A stretch of DNA of 64,000 nt. Source: Voacanga thouarsii. Its lineage: Eukaryota > Streptophyta > Magnoliopsida > Gentianales > Apocynaceae. Positions 11,998 through 24,600 of this stretch are shown one piece after another. Position numbers and translations under genes: made by a program. Below the pieces are notes generated by a model. It had not been told where the DNA came from and made no database searches. It worked only from the letters and a program-made list of their open reading frames with translations. Location of the stretch: the NCBI GenBank assembly GCA_026120185.1, contig JANUWF010003377.1, positions 1,437,001 to 1,501,000 on the forward strand, in the 5' to 3' direction. Positions within the stretch are counted from its first letter, which is position 1. The number at the start of each line of letters is the position of its first letter.

Positions 11998-14160
11998 ATG
12001 TAAAACCCCACCCTAATATGCCTAGGAACATGCATTGCATTATTCGCATGTTAATATGATTGAACTTGGTCTTATAAATCATGCATGTTTTGAGTACAAA
12101 TTAATCGCGTATCAATTCTACCAAGTTGCTGCTCTGAGCTTGCATGTATTACTTAAGTGCTTGCTAGCTTATCTTGTTATTCAGTTCTGCTATAGAAGGA
12201 ATTTAGGAGACAGACTCTAGTATATAGGAACTTTGTTATTTGTTTAAGGCACAAGAACATGGTTGCTCAACGGTAAGGATGTTGAATTTGAATGAGGTGA
12301 TTAAGGGTTCAAATGTTGATCTTGTTCTCTTTCCCTTTGTTTCCTCTTGGCTGGCCAATCTAGGATTAAATTCCATTACCATTTTTGAAAATTGTTTCCC
12401 AATCTATATCACCTCTTAAAATAATTCTATTTCCTTATTTCCTCCAAATTCCATATTTTAAATACTTTATTTAGATAACTATATTATAATTTTTTCCTAT
12501 TTTGCTTCAAGAATAATATTCTGGGATTGAGGGATCTTCTTTCCAATTTTAACTCTCCTACCATCACTTACCTTGTTTAGAAGAATAGAATAATTCTTTA
12601 ATTAAATTGGGATCTTTATTTTCTTCTCTTTCTAAATTCAAATTCATATCCTTTCCTTATTTGGCCTTGGTGTAGGTGACCAAAACTTAGGGATAATTCC
12701 CTAATTCTCTCTTCAAATTTAGGGACAAATATGCTATGTGAAAACCCTACCAAAGCTGGAATTATTCCTTCCTTTTTAATGGGTTTCGAAATTAGGGATT
12801 TTAGGGAGATGAATATCTCATTTCTTCTTTAATCCATTCACTTACCAATTCTTCTTCCAAGACATAATATTGTTTCCATATTTCTCTCTTCAAATTTGGT
12901 AACAAAGATTGTGTTTTAGAAATTCTACCAAAGCTAGAAATAGTCGTTTCCTTCTAGAATTTCGGGCCAAAGTTCCAGCAATGGTAGCTGGGATTTTCGC
13001 ATACCATAGTCAACTAAACACTCCCTAATCTTGTTAATCAATCAAGGATCATTTAGCAACTGATTTGGTAAGGAATTATACTCTCCAATGGACAATATCA
13101 GAATTACAGCTTCAATTTTGCAACTTGCGCTGGCCGAAAATCTGGTAAAGAATTAGGAGTGGAAATCTCATTTTATTTAGCAAGGGAATTATCTAATTTC
13201 ATTTTCCAGCATTAGAAAATTTCCACCCAGCTTTTCCTTCTCCAAAATTCCAGCAATTACCACTTTATTCCTTTTCTTATTCTACCCGAAAAACACTAGG
13301 CCAACACTCAAGGATTTCGGCCAAACACTCTTCAACACACATAAATTGAAGCAATCCAGTTTCAACTAAAGGGAGCTGCTCAAATGCAGCATCCTTTTGT
13401 ACAAAATAGCAGTAAAGAACTTTGGCTACCTAAATCTCTAACACCACCAAATTGTTCATCACTCAAGACCAATTGATTTTGCTATTTTTCTAGCACAAAT
13501 AAACCTATTTTCTCCACTCTTTCTTGCCTTTTTGTCTCTTTAAATTGAGGTAGTAGACATCAAGCCATTCGACCACTTCAAACACAACACCACTAAAAAA
13601 TAGTCCCCTCCTATCTTCTACATTTTTCCATCTTCTTCCTCCATCACCTTAGCCGAACTACCAACCGAATCATCTCCTCAAATTCTGGACTTTCCCTCCT
13701 TAAACCCAATCAATCACTCTCTCTCACTTCTCTGACAAGGGAACCAAATCCTCACCCTAATCCTTTCTCCAACCGAAGTGAAGCTTCCACACGCACAAAA
13801 AAAAACTCTCTCTGCCTCCCTACACCTTCATTTGCATTTTCTCTACATAAAATCACACAACACACTCTCCTTTCCTGAGCCACCATCAAACACCATTGCT
13901 TTTATCCCTACTCACAACAAGGTAAATCTCTTCCTCCTCTCTCTTCTCTTAAGCAAACCGAGACCTTTTTTTCGGTTTCCCTCGTTCTCTATTGAAACTT
14001 TGGCCTATTTTGCAACGAGAAAAATGTGCCAATTTCCTAAGAACTAGGCATCGCGAACTTCTTAAGGACAAGACTAGACCTAAAGCTTCATTCAAGTAAA
14101 TCTTGGACCTTATGATTTTAGACGATTTGTTCTTACGAGTTTACTTTAGGGTTAGCACGA
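11998..14160 (+). repeat. Tekay-family LTR (U3 start and body), distal end unresolved
   Basis: The start TGTAAAACCCCACCCTAATA matches the reverse complement of the ends of the LTRs at 23828 and 33401 (TGTAAAACCCCACT). It interrupts Copia gag. A tRNA-like module lies at 12263-12315, the same position as in the other LTRs. GGCC(G/A)AAA-type motifs at about 13,000-13,700 and an LTR-like stretch near 14,070 also recur in the other copies. No GGGGTGTTACA end was found to the right, so the copy is probably truncated somewhere before the CT microsatellite. Confidence 0.55.
12263..12315 (+). ncRNA. tRNA-like module with A-box and B-box motifs in LTR (copy 1)
   Basis: An A-box-like TTGCTCAACGG (12263-12273) is followed 31 nt later by a B-box-like GGGTTCAAATG (12305-12315). 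The A-box starts about 265 nt from the LTR start, close to the 250-252 nt of the other three copies. This copy is the most diverged. Transcription is not shown. Confidence 0.35.
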
Positions 14161-15120
14161 TTATGTTAACGTATTGTGTATTTATGGGTGGCGTTTAATT
14201 TGAATGGTTGTAATATGTGAATATAGTGTTGCTGGGTGAAACATCAATCTATTAGGAGCAAGGCATGCCATGGTGGAAGAAGATGGTTTTGGATTTTGCT
14301 TAATGTGCACGTTGCGTATTCTTTATAACTAAAGATAGGGTGAGGAACATATATTGTATGACCAATGTTTGCTTCATTTGATGTGGTGTATATATAATCC
14401 ATTTTGAGTATTGTGTGGTTCAAAATCTATTAGCTATACTAAACTAGTTAGGAATTATTTGTGCAATTGGTTAATTAGTTGATTGTATGTTCACAAATTA
14501 GTTTCTTGAAATAATTATCGTCCTATGTTATAGTATACCAGAATTATCATCCGTTGATTAAATACCAACGTATTAATCATTAAATATCAATTGTTATTGA
14601 TTGATAAATTATTTGGTCACCATTACCTTTATTTAACTATCGATTTTAGATGTTAAATATTAAATACTAAATATTTATTCATAAACAAAAATTATTATTT
14701 GTTATTTATTTATCAAATATTAATCTTTGAATATTTATTAAGATTGATTGATGAGTACTTGATTACTACTTATACTACGGATTAACTATTACTACTTAAC
14801 GTTATACATTAAATATCAAGTGTTATATGTTACCGGCTAATTGTTTGAGATATTTATTAAACATCTATATTTTTCTATTATTTTCTATACACTCGTGTGA
14901 TTATTTACATAACATTTATCTATCTATTGAATATTGGTTTGTAATTTAATGGAAGCATTGAAAAATTAATTTAATCAATTTCTAATGACTAATACTTGTG
15001 GCTAATACTTAATATTTATACTATTTCATGAACTTATATTTATCAAATAAAATTAAATAAATATTTTCTTAATCTTTATTTAATGATTAAGTGCCTATTT
15101 GTTTATTAGTATATACCTAA
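14161..15120. other. AT-rich DNA, probably decayed repeat
   Basis: Low-complexity A/T-rich sequence with many short TAAATATTAA-like runs. No coding region or boundary was found. It may be the rest of the LTR starting at 11998. Confidence 0.3.
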
Positions 15121-15129
15121 TATCTCTTT

Positions 15130-15299
<170 letters not shown>

Positions 15300-15404
15300 G
15301 TGAATGTATATTAATATGCATTGATTGGGAGTGTGAATAGAAATTATTAGATACATATTTTAATTATGGATTAATTTTATTCTAGACAGAGTCAGGATCT
15401 TGGA

Positions 15405-16190
15405 TCTGTTGGTTTGATAGAAGATAGAGGAACATGTTGCAAAAACGGAGAACAAACAGAGGCATACAAAAACCATTAAGAGCAACAGCATGGAAGCATT
15501 TAAAACATACCTCTAGGTGCCTTAAACCTCTTAGGTTGTGGAAAAATAGATTGAACCTCAAGGACAGCCCCTTCTTGCTCAATTGATGAAGCTTCCGGTT
15601 AAAAACCTGCTAACCTTCTACTCATCCTTGTTTGCATGAACGATGAACGCCAAAGCTTTCCGGTTGTCGAAATATTCCACTGCCTAACTTCTTGTTGGTG
15701 AAACAAAGAGTGAAGAGGAATGATCTCTCAAGAGGAGGATAGACTGATCTCTACCTTCTCCCTTGTTTTTCTGAAAAACAAAACCGTTGAGGAGGAGTCC
15801 TATCTCCCTTCTTGGTGAACCAAAAGTTTTTTTTCTTTTTTTTTAGAAAAATGAACCAGCTTGCAACCTCTTGTATCCTTTGTTAATACAAAGAATAAGA
15901 GAAGCAAAGGTCACAAGAGAAAGAGAGAGCCAGAGGTCACGAGAGAGAGAGGGCTTGGGGAAAAAGAAAACCAGATTTTCTTCTTTCCAACTCAAGAGAT
16001 GGAGGTCTCTTCCAAATCTGAGCATTCCAATTTTCTAATTGCAATTGAAACCCATAAAATTCTCAGAATTATAAATTGGCCCATCAACTTCTCTTTCTCG
16101 CAATAAACTCCACTATGTTATTGAATAACATCTTGAGTATATATTCCTCTTTAACTAAAACCAATTCCTCAATCCAAAATTAATTAGGCC
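15405..16190 (-). repeat. Copia LTR remnant, related to the solo LTR at 33561-35403
   Basis: Positions about 16025-16150 closely match 34141-34310: both contain TCTAATTGCAATTG, AATTGGCCCATCAA, CTTCTCTTTCTCGCAATAAA and ACATCTTGAGTATATATTCC in the same order. A TGTTGG start at 15406 could be the end corresponding to 33561. Similarity stops near 16190. No target duplication was found, so it is a truncated relic. Confidence 0.6.
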
Positions 16191-16489
16191 TTACGGGGTA
16201 TTCCGAGGACCAAAAAGACATATCGCCTTGGCTATTAAAATGATCAAAATACCCCTGCTATAAAAATAGCTGTATTTTGCATTTTAAATATTTTCTAATA
16301 TCACCATAAGGAAATATTGACCTCAAGGACAATGCTACGTTAGCAAAATTCACCGATGCATGAATTCATCCTTATTGGAATAAAGTAATACATAAAAGTA
16401 ATCAAATAAAGAAATTGAAATTGTTCACGTATCGGATTTATTGAAATATAATTAAAGGAAAACCACTAAGGGTCCTCACTATTCTAACA

Positions 16490-17990
16490 CTCAAGGTGAT
16501 CTCTCCTAGGCTACTTATCGTCCAAATCCTTATTGTGAGGTTTGTACATCTAACCTCCAGCGTTCTTTGAGAAGTCTATACCTTTCCCATCTAAAAATCT
16601 CAAATACTCACCCCTCACTAGGTCCATCAGGAATCTCCCTACTTATATCAAACCCCTTCGAGCTCTCTCCTACTTTGTGTTTCCCCTTGAGTTCTGCCAA
16701 TCTGGCCCACTCAATGCGTCTAGCCATGTACTCCTCCTAGTCCCTCTTGGGTTGCTCAAAGTTTGGTTCTCCTAGGTTATCACCATCGGCTATCAGGTCA
16801 GTCTCCTACTCAGGTTGGACCAGAATAGGTTTTATCACTTCTACTTCCTCCTCATCACTCTCTAGCTCAAGTATATTTGGGTCGGACTCCGACTCTGACT
16901 TAAAGGGAAGAGGAGTGGAATGGGGTGGAGGTGGTGGTGCATGAGATCCACACATAGGAGGCCATGATCTCACTACTGGCACGTATCTTCTAACTATTCT
17001 CTACACAAAAGACACAATAGTCAGTACTAGATCAGAAAAGCTTAAAGCAATAAATCCTTATAGACAAAAGGTAAAGCATAAATCTAAGCTCTAATACTAC
17101 TTATAACACCCAACTACTATATGACCCAAAGAGGGTCGAGAATGTCACCTCATTCTTAGGACTAGAGATCTTTATGACTCAGCAAAATAGAAAAAGTATT
17201 AAACTTAAATAAAAAATACATCACATCAAATCTTATTACAAGGTCTTGGTAGTAAACCTAAAGCATTTAAAGCCAAAATCCATGACTTAAATAAAACAAC
17301 ATCTAGAGGATAAACATCCCCTTAGTCATAGATAAATAAATAAACAATACAACTTGGACATCATTATCTCTAATAATTTCCCACCTTAGGTCTAGCGCTT
17401 CCTAAAATATAATAGAGAAAATAGTATGAGAAAAGAATTCTCAATAAGTCCAGTGAGTGTATATGGAACAGTTTTGGAAAAACTCTTCATAATGCAATTT
17501 TATATAAATAGCTGACAGAAAACATTTGCAAGTCATCAATCAAGTAAACACTGAGTGTTCCAAGTTCTGCAATAATTCACAAGTTAAATAGTTTGAATTC
17601 GGATAATCAAAGTAGGAATATTTCAATAAACCAAACCACTCATAACAACATAATAACATAATTTCATAATTGAAAAGTTATGAAATCCTACGTAATAACT
17701 AGTCACTGTGAAACCCTGCATCACAACGAAATGGATGATTGGCCCACTAGGGGGAATACTCCTCTATCTTCCCCTCCAAACTTACTGGTCGTCCATCCCT
17801 AGTCCACAGTCCCATCTAAAGCATAGTGCTAGCGTAAACTAGCCTAACTTACTAGTACTGGCATCTCATTCTAGAAGAGTTCATCTCCTGAAAGTGGCCA
17901 CCCACTGGAAGACTGACCCTAACTCTCAGAGACTAGTACTAAAAGTCTACCATAATTGAGTACTCAACAAATTATTGTCATAGTAGGTTG
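16490..17990 (-). mobile_element. Old Tekay fragment: leader ORF, PBS and part of 5' LTR
   Basis: On the minus strand, the LTR part 17990-17102 ends in a decayed GGGTGTTATA and a PBS follows (17099-17089, TAGTATTAGAG for TGGTATCAGAG). Next comes an acidic leader ORF region (about 16945-16750, with SESESD and ESDEEEVE). The LTR part has the same block order as the intact element, including CCTGCATCA, GGCCCAC.AG, CACTGG/CTACTGAGAG-type sites and TTGAGTACTCAA. It diverges at about 17990. Gag and pol are missing, so it is a truncated, older copy. Confidence 0.65.
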
Positions 17991-19216
17991 AAATATATGG
18001 TTTCCAGCACTCTTATTCGCATTAGGCTTTATATGTAGGAAGAAATTATGGAAATAGAGTTGCAAAAACTCAAATAAAAGTCTTGGTGGAATGGTGGAAT
18101 ATGTTATTCTTAGCATAAATAGGAACCCAGTACTGACAGTCTCAATGTTTCATGCCTATGGTTGTAGTCATTGAAGCCAGAAGGGGTTTCTAATTCAATT
18201 TGCTACTCCACTGCAGAAGATTAGTAATATTCTATCTAGATTGTACATTGCCATCTCTCTTCTTGTTCAGCTTCTATTTATATAATCAGGATTTGGAGCA
18301 TTTCGACTCAGAGTTCTCATCCTTTTCCTATTGTCAGTATTCTTCATTCTAGGGGCAAAATCTGTGCTGCTACCATTGCCATTCCTACTATTTCTTCTTC
18401 TCTCCATGAATAACCCCGCTACTGCTATAGCTATACATATATTTTGCTGTGGAGAATCCTCACTACCGCTATCTTTCGGTGGTGAACTACTGTGAGACCC
18501 AACTACAGTTGCTGGTAATTTTGGTCTAGATCTACTGCCAGTGCCACCTCCTCCACCCAATAACTATTATTTTGTGTATTTGTTCGTTTTGGACTAGGAA
18601 TTGAAGTGATTTTACTTTTTTTTTTCTTCTACTGGATAATATTTTTCATAATTTATTTTTTTGGTTATGTTTTTTTTTTTTTTTGGATAAACATCAAGGG
18701 TTCTAAAATTTTGAAGTGCTTTTCTTCTACTAGATTATTTGAAGTGCTTTTTGATTTTTTCTTCTACTAGATTTTTTTTAACCATATGGATGTCTCAATA
18801 GTGATAGCCAAAATGAATGGATGAAATTAATCAATAACCCTTTGATGTGTAAACCATCATGCTCCTGTATAAGACAAAAATTGGAACATTGGTTAAAAAG
18901 AATCGAAACTATAATCTTCTCTTTATAAGAAGGAAAGTGGAAGGTGAAGTGAAATACCAGAAGTGAGAAGCCTACTTTCGTGGATAAGCCACCAAATTTA
19001 ATGATTAAACCATGGAATTTGGAAAAGCATAAGCCATTAGATTTATTTAGAATACCATTTTCCCTCTTACTTGGGTAATTCTATTTGGAAGATGATTTTC
19101 TCCTTAAGGGATTTTTTTAATCAAATATAAACACCTAGCAACTTTGCCTCACTAAAAAATTTCCAAGATCCACCTCTGTAGTTTGTGTTAATATTTGTGA
19201 AATTTATGCTTTTCAG
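17991..19216. other. Unassigned DNA before the Tekay element
   Basis: No supported gene. A minus-strand frame at 18560-18267 (about 98 codons, Gly/Ser-rich) starts with TTG after an upstream TAG and matches nothing recognised. Poly-T runs occur at 18610-18690. Near 18975-19075 a 35-codon open stretch and then an acceptor-like TTTTCAG at 19210-19216 suggest decayed host-gene sequence. Confidence 0.3.
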
Positions 19217-19260
19217 CTAGAGAACAAGAGGATGATGATTACATCAAAATGGGCTTTAGA
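19217..19260 (+). pseudogene. Exon-like fragment, left side of the Tekay insertion
   Basis: A pyrimidine-rich stretch ending TTTTCAG (to 19216) is followed by 44 bases that read REQEDDDYIKMGFR in one frame, directly up to the LTR at 19261. The frame continues on the far side of the element at 33407. The family is not recognised. This is a possible host exon fragment only. Confidence 0.25.
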
Positions 19261-20742
19261 TGTAACACCCCACTACCTACGTATCCCAAAAGGGGCGGGG
19301 ATGTCTGCCCATCTTTAGGACAAATGGGTCTTTATAATTAGGTAATAGAAAATATAAAAGGAAATAAATTAATGATAAACTTATTACAATCCCAAAAATA
19401 ATACTTCTACAAGCCTTAAAACAAATAGAAGGTAACTAAAATCTCCAATAAATGAATACATCAAAATAAAATTTCCAAGATTATGGAAACATAAATAAAT
19501 CAACTTTCAAAGCAAGATCGACCTGAAGATATGATATAAAAGGTTATGAGAAAATTTTTATTAGTAAGTCATGTGTATGCTCATGACAGTTTAAGAAAAT
19601 ATTTCATGTATACAAATTTTGAACAAGTCTCAACAAAGAGTCTGCAAGTCCAAAATTTTATCTTTGAACATTGAGTGGTATTTTATCAATATTTGTAAAT
19701 TAAAAGTACTCAACTTGTGAAGAAATAAACCACTGAAATAAAGTAGACTATGAAACCCTGCATCATAGTATGGCCATAAAACCCTGCATCATGACAGTGT
19801 ACTGTGAAACCTTGTATCACAATACAAGTGGATGATCGGCCCACTGGGTGAGATACTCCTCTATCTTTACACCCAAACTTACTAATTGTCCACTCTGGAA
19901 ATAAACAGTCCACCTGAACTGTACTGCTAGCTCAGACTGGTCTGACCCACAAGAACTATCATCTTGTCTAGGCAGAGTTCACCCCTCAGAGGTACCCACC
20001 TACTGAGAGACTTACTCCAACCTTTTAAAAACTAATTCTAGTAGTCTACCCTTATTAAGTACTCAATATTATGTTTATCTCATTTGGAAAGATGTAAAAT
20101 CAACAAAGCATTTTCATTAAAGTAGCAATTATGGTTTTCAGATAATCTTAGATAAAAATTAGTTTAAGAAAAATTTATTGTTTTGCTTGGAAAATTGTTT
20201 GCTTGACTAAAAATTATTTTATTTTAGTAGAAAGAATAAATTGTCCATAATTACATCCTAAAGTACATCTTCAATAGTAATCTGTACATTTGACTTGCAA
20301 AAGTGCTTTTGTTTAGCAAACACCTTTATACAATGACTTACTTTGATCTCTTGATTTTACTTAACCAAATAATCTTCCAAGTCTTACACAAGGCAACTTA
20401 ACCCTATCTAGGGTACACATAGGGTATATATCACTATTGGTGCACAACTAAGCAACAGCATTGTATAGGTACAAACAACTCTCAACTTTACATATACATA
20501 ATCACTAGCAACACTCAAACATGATGTTAACAGTTTATAAGCTCTAAAATTAATTAATAAAATAATTTAGAAGTTAACATTAATATAAGAATAATTTGAT
20601 ACTATAGTAACATAAGTGACATAAGTATTGAGTATAACCAAAAATAGTATCATTGTCCAAAGTATTAACAAAAATATTGATAATTTTATAAATAATAATA
20701 TTGCTATAAGAAGAATAATATAAATAGTAATGATGATATTAT

Positions 20743-20782
20743 TATGTGTGCGTATGTGTGTGTGTGTGTGTGTGTGTGTGTA
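20743..20782. repeat. GT microsatellite in the LTR
   Basis: A mostly pure (TG)n tract, interrupted by GCGTA near its left end. The same locus in the right LTR (30764-30790) has a shorter tract, as expected of slippage after the two LTRs separated. Confidence 0.9.
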
Positions 20783-21057
20783 TTAATAAGAATAATAATG
20801 TTTAACAAAAATAATAACAATAATATTTATTATATTATTAATAATATCATTAAATAAAAATAATATGGCTAATAGAGATAATAATAGTATTAATATTAAT
20901 TTTATTACTATTTCTCAAGAATAATGATGTTTAGTAATAATAATAGTAATAGTAATAATATCAATAATACTTAAAAATAGCCATACCAATAATAATACTT
21001 ATAATATTATTAATAATACTATTATTAAAAATAGTGATATTAGTAGTAATGTTAGTA

Positions 21058-21501
21058 CTCCCTCCGTTCCTATTTATCTATCGCCAATAACCAAATTTTA
21101 CATACCAAGAAAAGTAGTTAGTTTCTAGATTTCAATAAATGTTTTAGTTGAATTCTCAAAATTACCCTTATATGCTTATCTCTCCAATTTACTCCAATTT
21201 GTTGAGCAATTACTACTATCTCTCTCTCCTATTTTGTCTCTCGAGAAAAATAAAAGCACAATACTTTCACAATTGGAGTTGTTATAGAGTATTTTTATTG
21301 GGAATAGATATCAAAATTAATAATGTGTTTCTATTCAACCACCAATTTAATTTTTCGTAATCCCAACAAAGAGGAAAATGGAGTAATATTAATGTTAATA
21401 AGGGTAATTACGGAAAAGAAAAATAAATGTCTTATGGGTATCAGAAAATGACAGATAATAAAGAACAAAGATAAGCGACAGATAAATAGGAACGGAGGGA
21501 G
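21058..21501. mobile_element. Stowaway-type MITE inserted in the LTR, TA target
   Basis: The left terminal repeat CTCCCTCCGTTCCTATTTAT (continuing CTATCGC) is matched by an inverted copy at the right end (continuing CTGTCGC). TA dinucleotides flank the ends (21056-21057 and 21502-21503). The CTCCCTCCGT start and TA target are classic for Stowaway/Tc1-mariner MITEs. The right LTR at about 31066-31075 has the uninterrupted site GTTAGTAATAAAA. Frames inside it are not genes. Confidence 0.93.
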
Positions 21502-23524
21502 TAATAAAAATAAGGATAGCGATTTAAGTATCAAAAATAGTAATAATATTACTATTAGTATTTAAAGGTAGTAATAATTTTGCTATTAAAAAATAAAGTA
21601 GTAACCAATAGCAATATAAATGTTTTCATGGTAATTGATAGCAAGATTAACAATTAAAGCCTTGGCAAAATAATAATAGCAGTAATCCCCCTTAACTACT
21701 ATATCATCTCATGCTAATGTTATATAGACCTATTTTACAAATATACTAACAAACAAATCATAACCCCATATTAAAATCAAAATTAAAATCTATTTCATAG
21801 AATATTCCTAATGCACATCCCAACCTACACATCATAAAATCATCCATGCCATATTTAAATATCCATTTATTTCCCCAACGCTACTAGATATCAGTCATTA
21901 TATTAATAAGCCATCATCTTATTAATCTTGAGTTTGAAAATAAATAAGAGAGTTTAGGAAAAAATACTTGTTTGATGATCGATCTAAATTGAAGATGTCC
22001 CATTGATAATCGAATAGCCTTGATGAGACCTTGAGAGACCAAGGTTTGAAGAAGTCCAACGTTGGCCCCCAATGGATTCGGCCAAGAGAGGGTGAGATTG
22101 AGAAGAGAGTAAGAAGAAATGGAAGTAAAGAAAAGAGAGAAAAAAAAAAAAAAAGAAAGAAGATGCTTGGACTAGATTTACCATATAGTATTCTTTTTTA
22201 CTTACTATAAAAATGCTTGTTTGATCCGGATGAAGGGAAAACTTTGGTTGTTTTGGTGTGATAAAATGTACCAATGGGAGGAATAGGATGCACTCTAGTT
22301 GATTTGAAGGTTTTAGAGTGGTTTGAGATATTTAAAAGTGACTAAATGGTTAAAGGTGGGTAGTGTGTATTCTTGGTGTTCTTGAGAGAATAGAAAAGAA
22401 AGCTAGATGAAGTGGGAAAGTATTCTTGGATGGGGTGGCCAAAATTCCTTGTGGAAATAGGTGCAGAATTTTTGATTTGGTTGCTAGATAGGTGAGTGTT
22501 TGATGAAGCAAAAGGTGGGATTTAATTTTCAAATTCAAAGTATTTTGAATGGAGAAAAAACTAGGAGAGGTTTAAGGTTCTTTAATGGAGTTTTGTTGGC
22601 CAAGGTTGGGGAAGAAGAAAGGATATTCAGCTAGTATAGCCAAAATTATGGTAAATAAATGGAGAAGAATTGAAAAAGAAAAAGAAGAGAAATGCTAGCT
22701 AGTTGAAGATTGGAAAAGTTGGGGAAAAAAATCTGGTTAGCTAGCTAGAAGAAGTGATAAGATTTAGGTGGTTTGTGAGCTAAAATTCAAAATTTTTTTG
22801 AATTAGTTTTCAGCTATTAAATGGAGTATCTGAAAGTCCTTTAATGGTGATTTTTCCAGCCATTACCTTGAAAAAGAATAAGAACCATGAGAAAACTAAT
22901 TCTTGGTGTTGAATACCCAAAGTTCATTGGCTATAGCATTTACTTGTTTTTGCTGAAAATTTTCTGGTTAAAACAAGCTATGAAGGGACCGAAATCTTCA
23001 TGTTTGTTTCAAGCTTTTACATATAAAAAGGAGTGCTTGATTTGCAAAGAAACAAATGGTGTTCAAGCTGCCCACTTTCAAAAACAAGATAGGAATAGGA
23101 ATTAAAAATAATTTCCAGCTTTTTACCATAACAAGAACAACCAAAATGTAGTTCTTTAGGTAAATAACTTGGTGATTTAATTTGAAGAACAAACCACCCT
23201 GTTATTCTTCCTATGTTTCGGCCAAAAGATCTCCAAGACATGGAATTTTCTTTTAAAATTTCAAAACCAAGATAATCAAAAATATTTTATAAGAAAGTAA
23301 AAAAAAATTCTTGAAATAAGAATATTTTAAATTCAAACATGTTAGGACATAGGTTGCTGAAATAATAGAGATTAAAACTCCTCTAAATTTTCTTTTAGGA
23401 CAAGATCACATGGTTAGAATATTACTATTGTGTCTTCCACAAGACAACATTCCTAATTTCATGGAATATAAGAAATAAAATTCAAATATTAGTTAGAATA
23501 ATTAAAAATAATACTTAATTGATA

Positions 23525-23578
23525 GGATTTGAACTCAAGACCATAGGAATTAGCCACAAAGCTCTAACCACTTAACTA
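23525..23578 (-). ncRNA. tRNA-like module with A-box and B-box motifs in LTR (copy 2)
   Basis: On the minus strand, the A-box-like TAGTTAAGTGG (23578-23568) fits the pol III A-box consensus TRGYNNARNNGG. 31 nt later comes the B-box-like GAGTTCAAATCC (23536-23525). The A-box starts 250 nt from the LTR 5' end. The folding is weaker than in copy 4. Confidence 0.5.
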
Positions 23579-23828
23579 TATTAACTCTTGTTCTTATTTT
23601 TCCAACCCAATTCTCTTCCCTTCTAAAACTTAAGCCTCTTCTTATCTCATCTCTAAGCAAAATTCCCTAATTGCTCCCAACACTCATCTAGAACAAATAA
23701 TTCATGAAGTCTGCATATAGTAATTTCAAAAATGCACAAGTTTACCCTGAAAGAATATATTCATGTAATATGCCATGAAATGCAATCCTTTCCTCTAATT
23801 CTAGGGTAGTCTTGAGTGGGGTTTTACA

Positions 23829-23841
23829 TCCTCCCCTCCTT
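23829..23841 (-). other. Polypurine tract of Tekay element 1
   Basis: On the minus strand AAGGAGGGGAGGA directly precedes the 3' LTR. This is the plus-strand priming site expected at this position. Confidence 0.9.
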
Positions 23842-23865
23842 AGAAGAATTTTGTCCCGAAATTCA

Positions 23866-24600
23866 GTGTGTACCTTAACTTAAGTCAGGATATTTCCTCT
23901 TTAACCACTCATATGTCTCTCACGTAACATTTTACGTGCCATGATGCTCCCATAACACTTTCACCATCAGTATCTGCTTATTTCGAAAGGTCTTGATACT
24001 TCGATCTAGAATCTTAATCAGTTTCTCCACGTAGCTCAAGTCAAGTTGCAATATCAAAGGCTCGTCGATCAAGACATGTCCTGGGTCAGGTTGTACCTCT
24101 TTAGTTGGGATACATGAAATACATCATGCATTCCTAACAATCCATCCAGTAAATCCAATTATAAGCCACGGGTCTAATTCTCTCGGTGATTAGGAATGGA
24201 CCCAAATATCTCGGACTCGACTTCCTTCTTTTCAGATGCTTCACAATTCCCCTACTAGGAGTCAATTTCCAAAATACACAGTCTCTTACTTGGAATTTCA
24301 ACTCTCTTTTCCTATTGTTCGGAGAGCTCTTCTGTCAACTCTGGGTTTCCTTCAACCTCTTTCTTATTGCTTTCACCTTATCAGCCATTTCTTGAATACA
24401 AACTTCCCCAGACTGGCTTATGTGACCATTCTCCGTCCAACTCCAGTACAATGGTACTTGGCATTTATGTCCATACAGTAAATCATACGGAGCCATACCA
24501 ATCGAAGATTAGTAATTATTGTTATCAGTCAACTCAGCATACGGTACACATTCAATCCATTTCTCTCTGAAATCCAATGTGCATGCTCTCAACATATCTT
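23866..24600 (-). pseudogene. Integrase C-terminal domain and chromodomain, Tekay element 1
   Basis: Read on the minus strand, this is the end of pol. A GPY/F-like segment appears (SSPRYLGPFLITERIRPVAY). A chromodomain-like tail follows near 24030-23860, with IKILDRSIKTFRNKQI, VKVLWEHH and KRKYPDLS. In chromoviruses this module is thought to direct integration to heterochromatin. Stops and at least two frame changes interrupt it. Confidence 0.75.

Larger units (their letters stand above)
19261..23828 (-). repeat. 3' LTR of Tekay element 1 (4,568 bp, contains a MITE)
   Basis: On the plus strand it runs from TGTAACACCCCACTACC to GTGGGGTTTTACA. It matches the right LTR along its length, apart from the MITE at 21058-21501 and scattered substitutions and indels. 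It contains a GT microsatellite and a tRNA-like module. Confidence 0.93.

Noticed and set aside
12255..12320. A functional tRNA gene
   Set aside because: Box motifs and spacing resemble a tRNA, but the acceptor arm does not pair and the copies are diverged. It is treated as a tRNA-like module only.
18267..18560. Minus-strand frame of about 98 codons, Gly/Ser/Arg-rich
   Set aside because: It starts with TTG directly after a TAG and TTA, has no ATG near its beginning and matches no known family. It could be a fragment but is not called.
21148..21534. Frames inside the MITE
   Set aside because: The element is a non-coding Stowaway-type MITE; the frames overlap its ends and resemble nothing.
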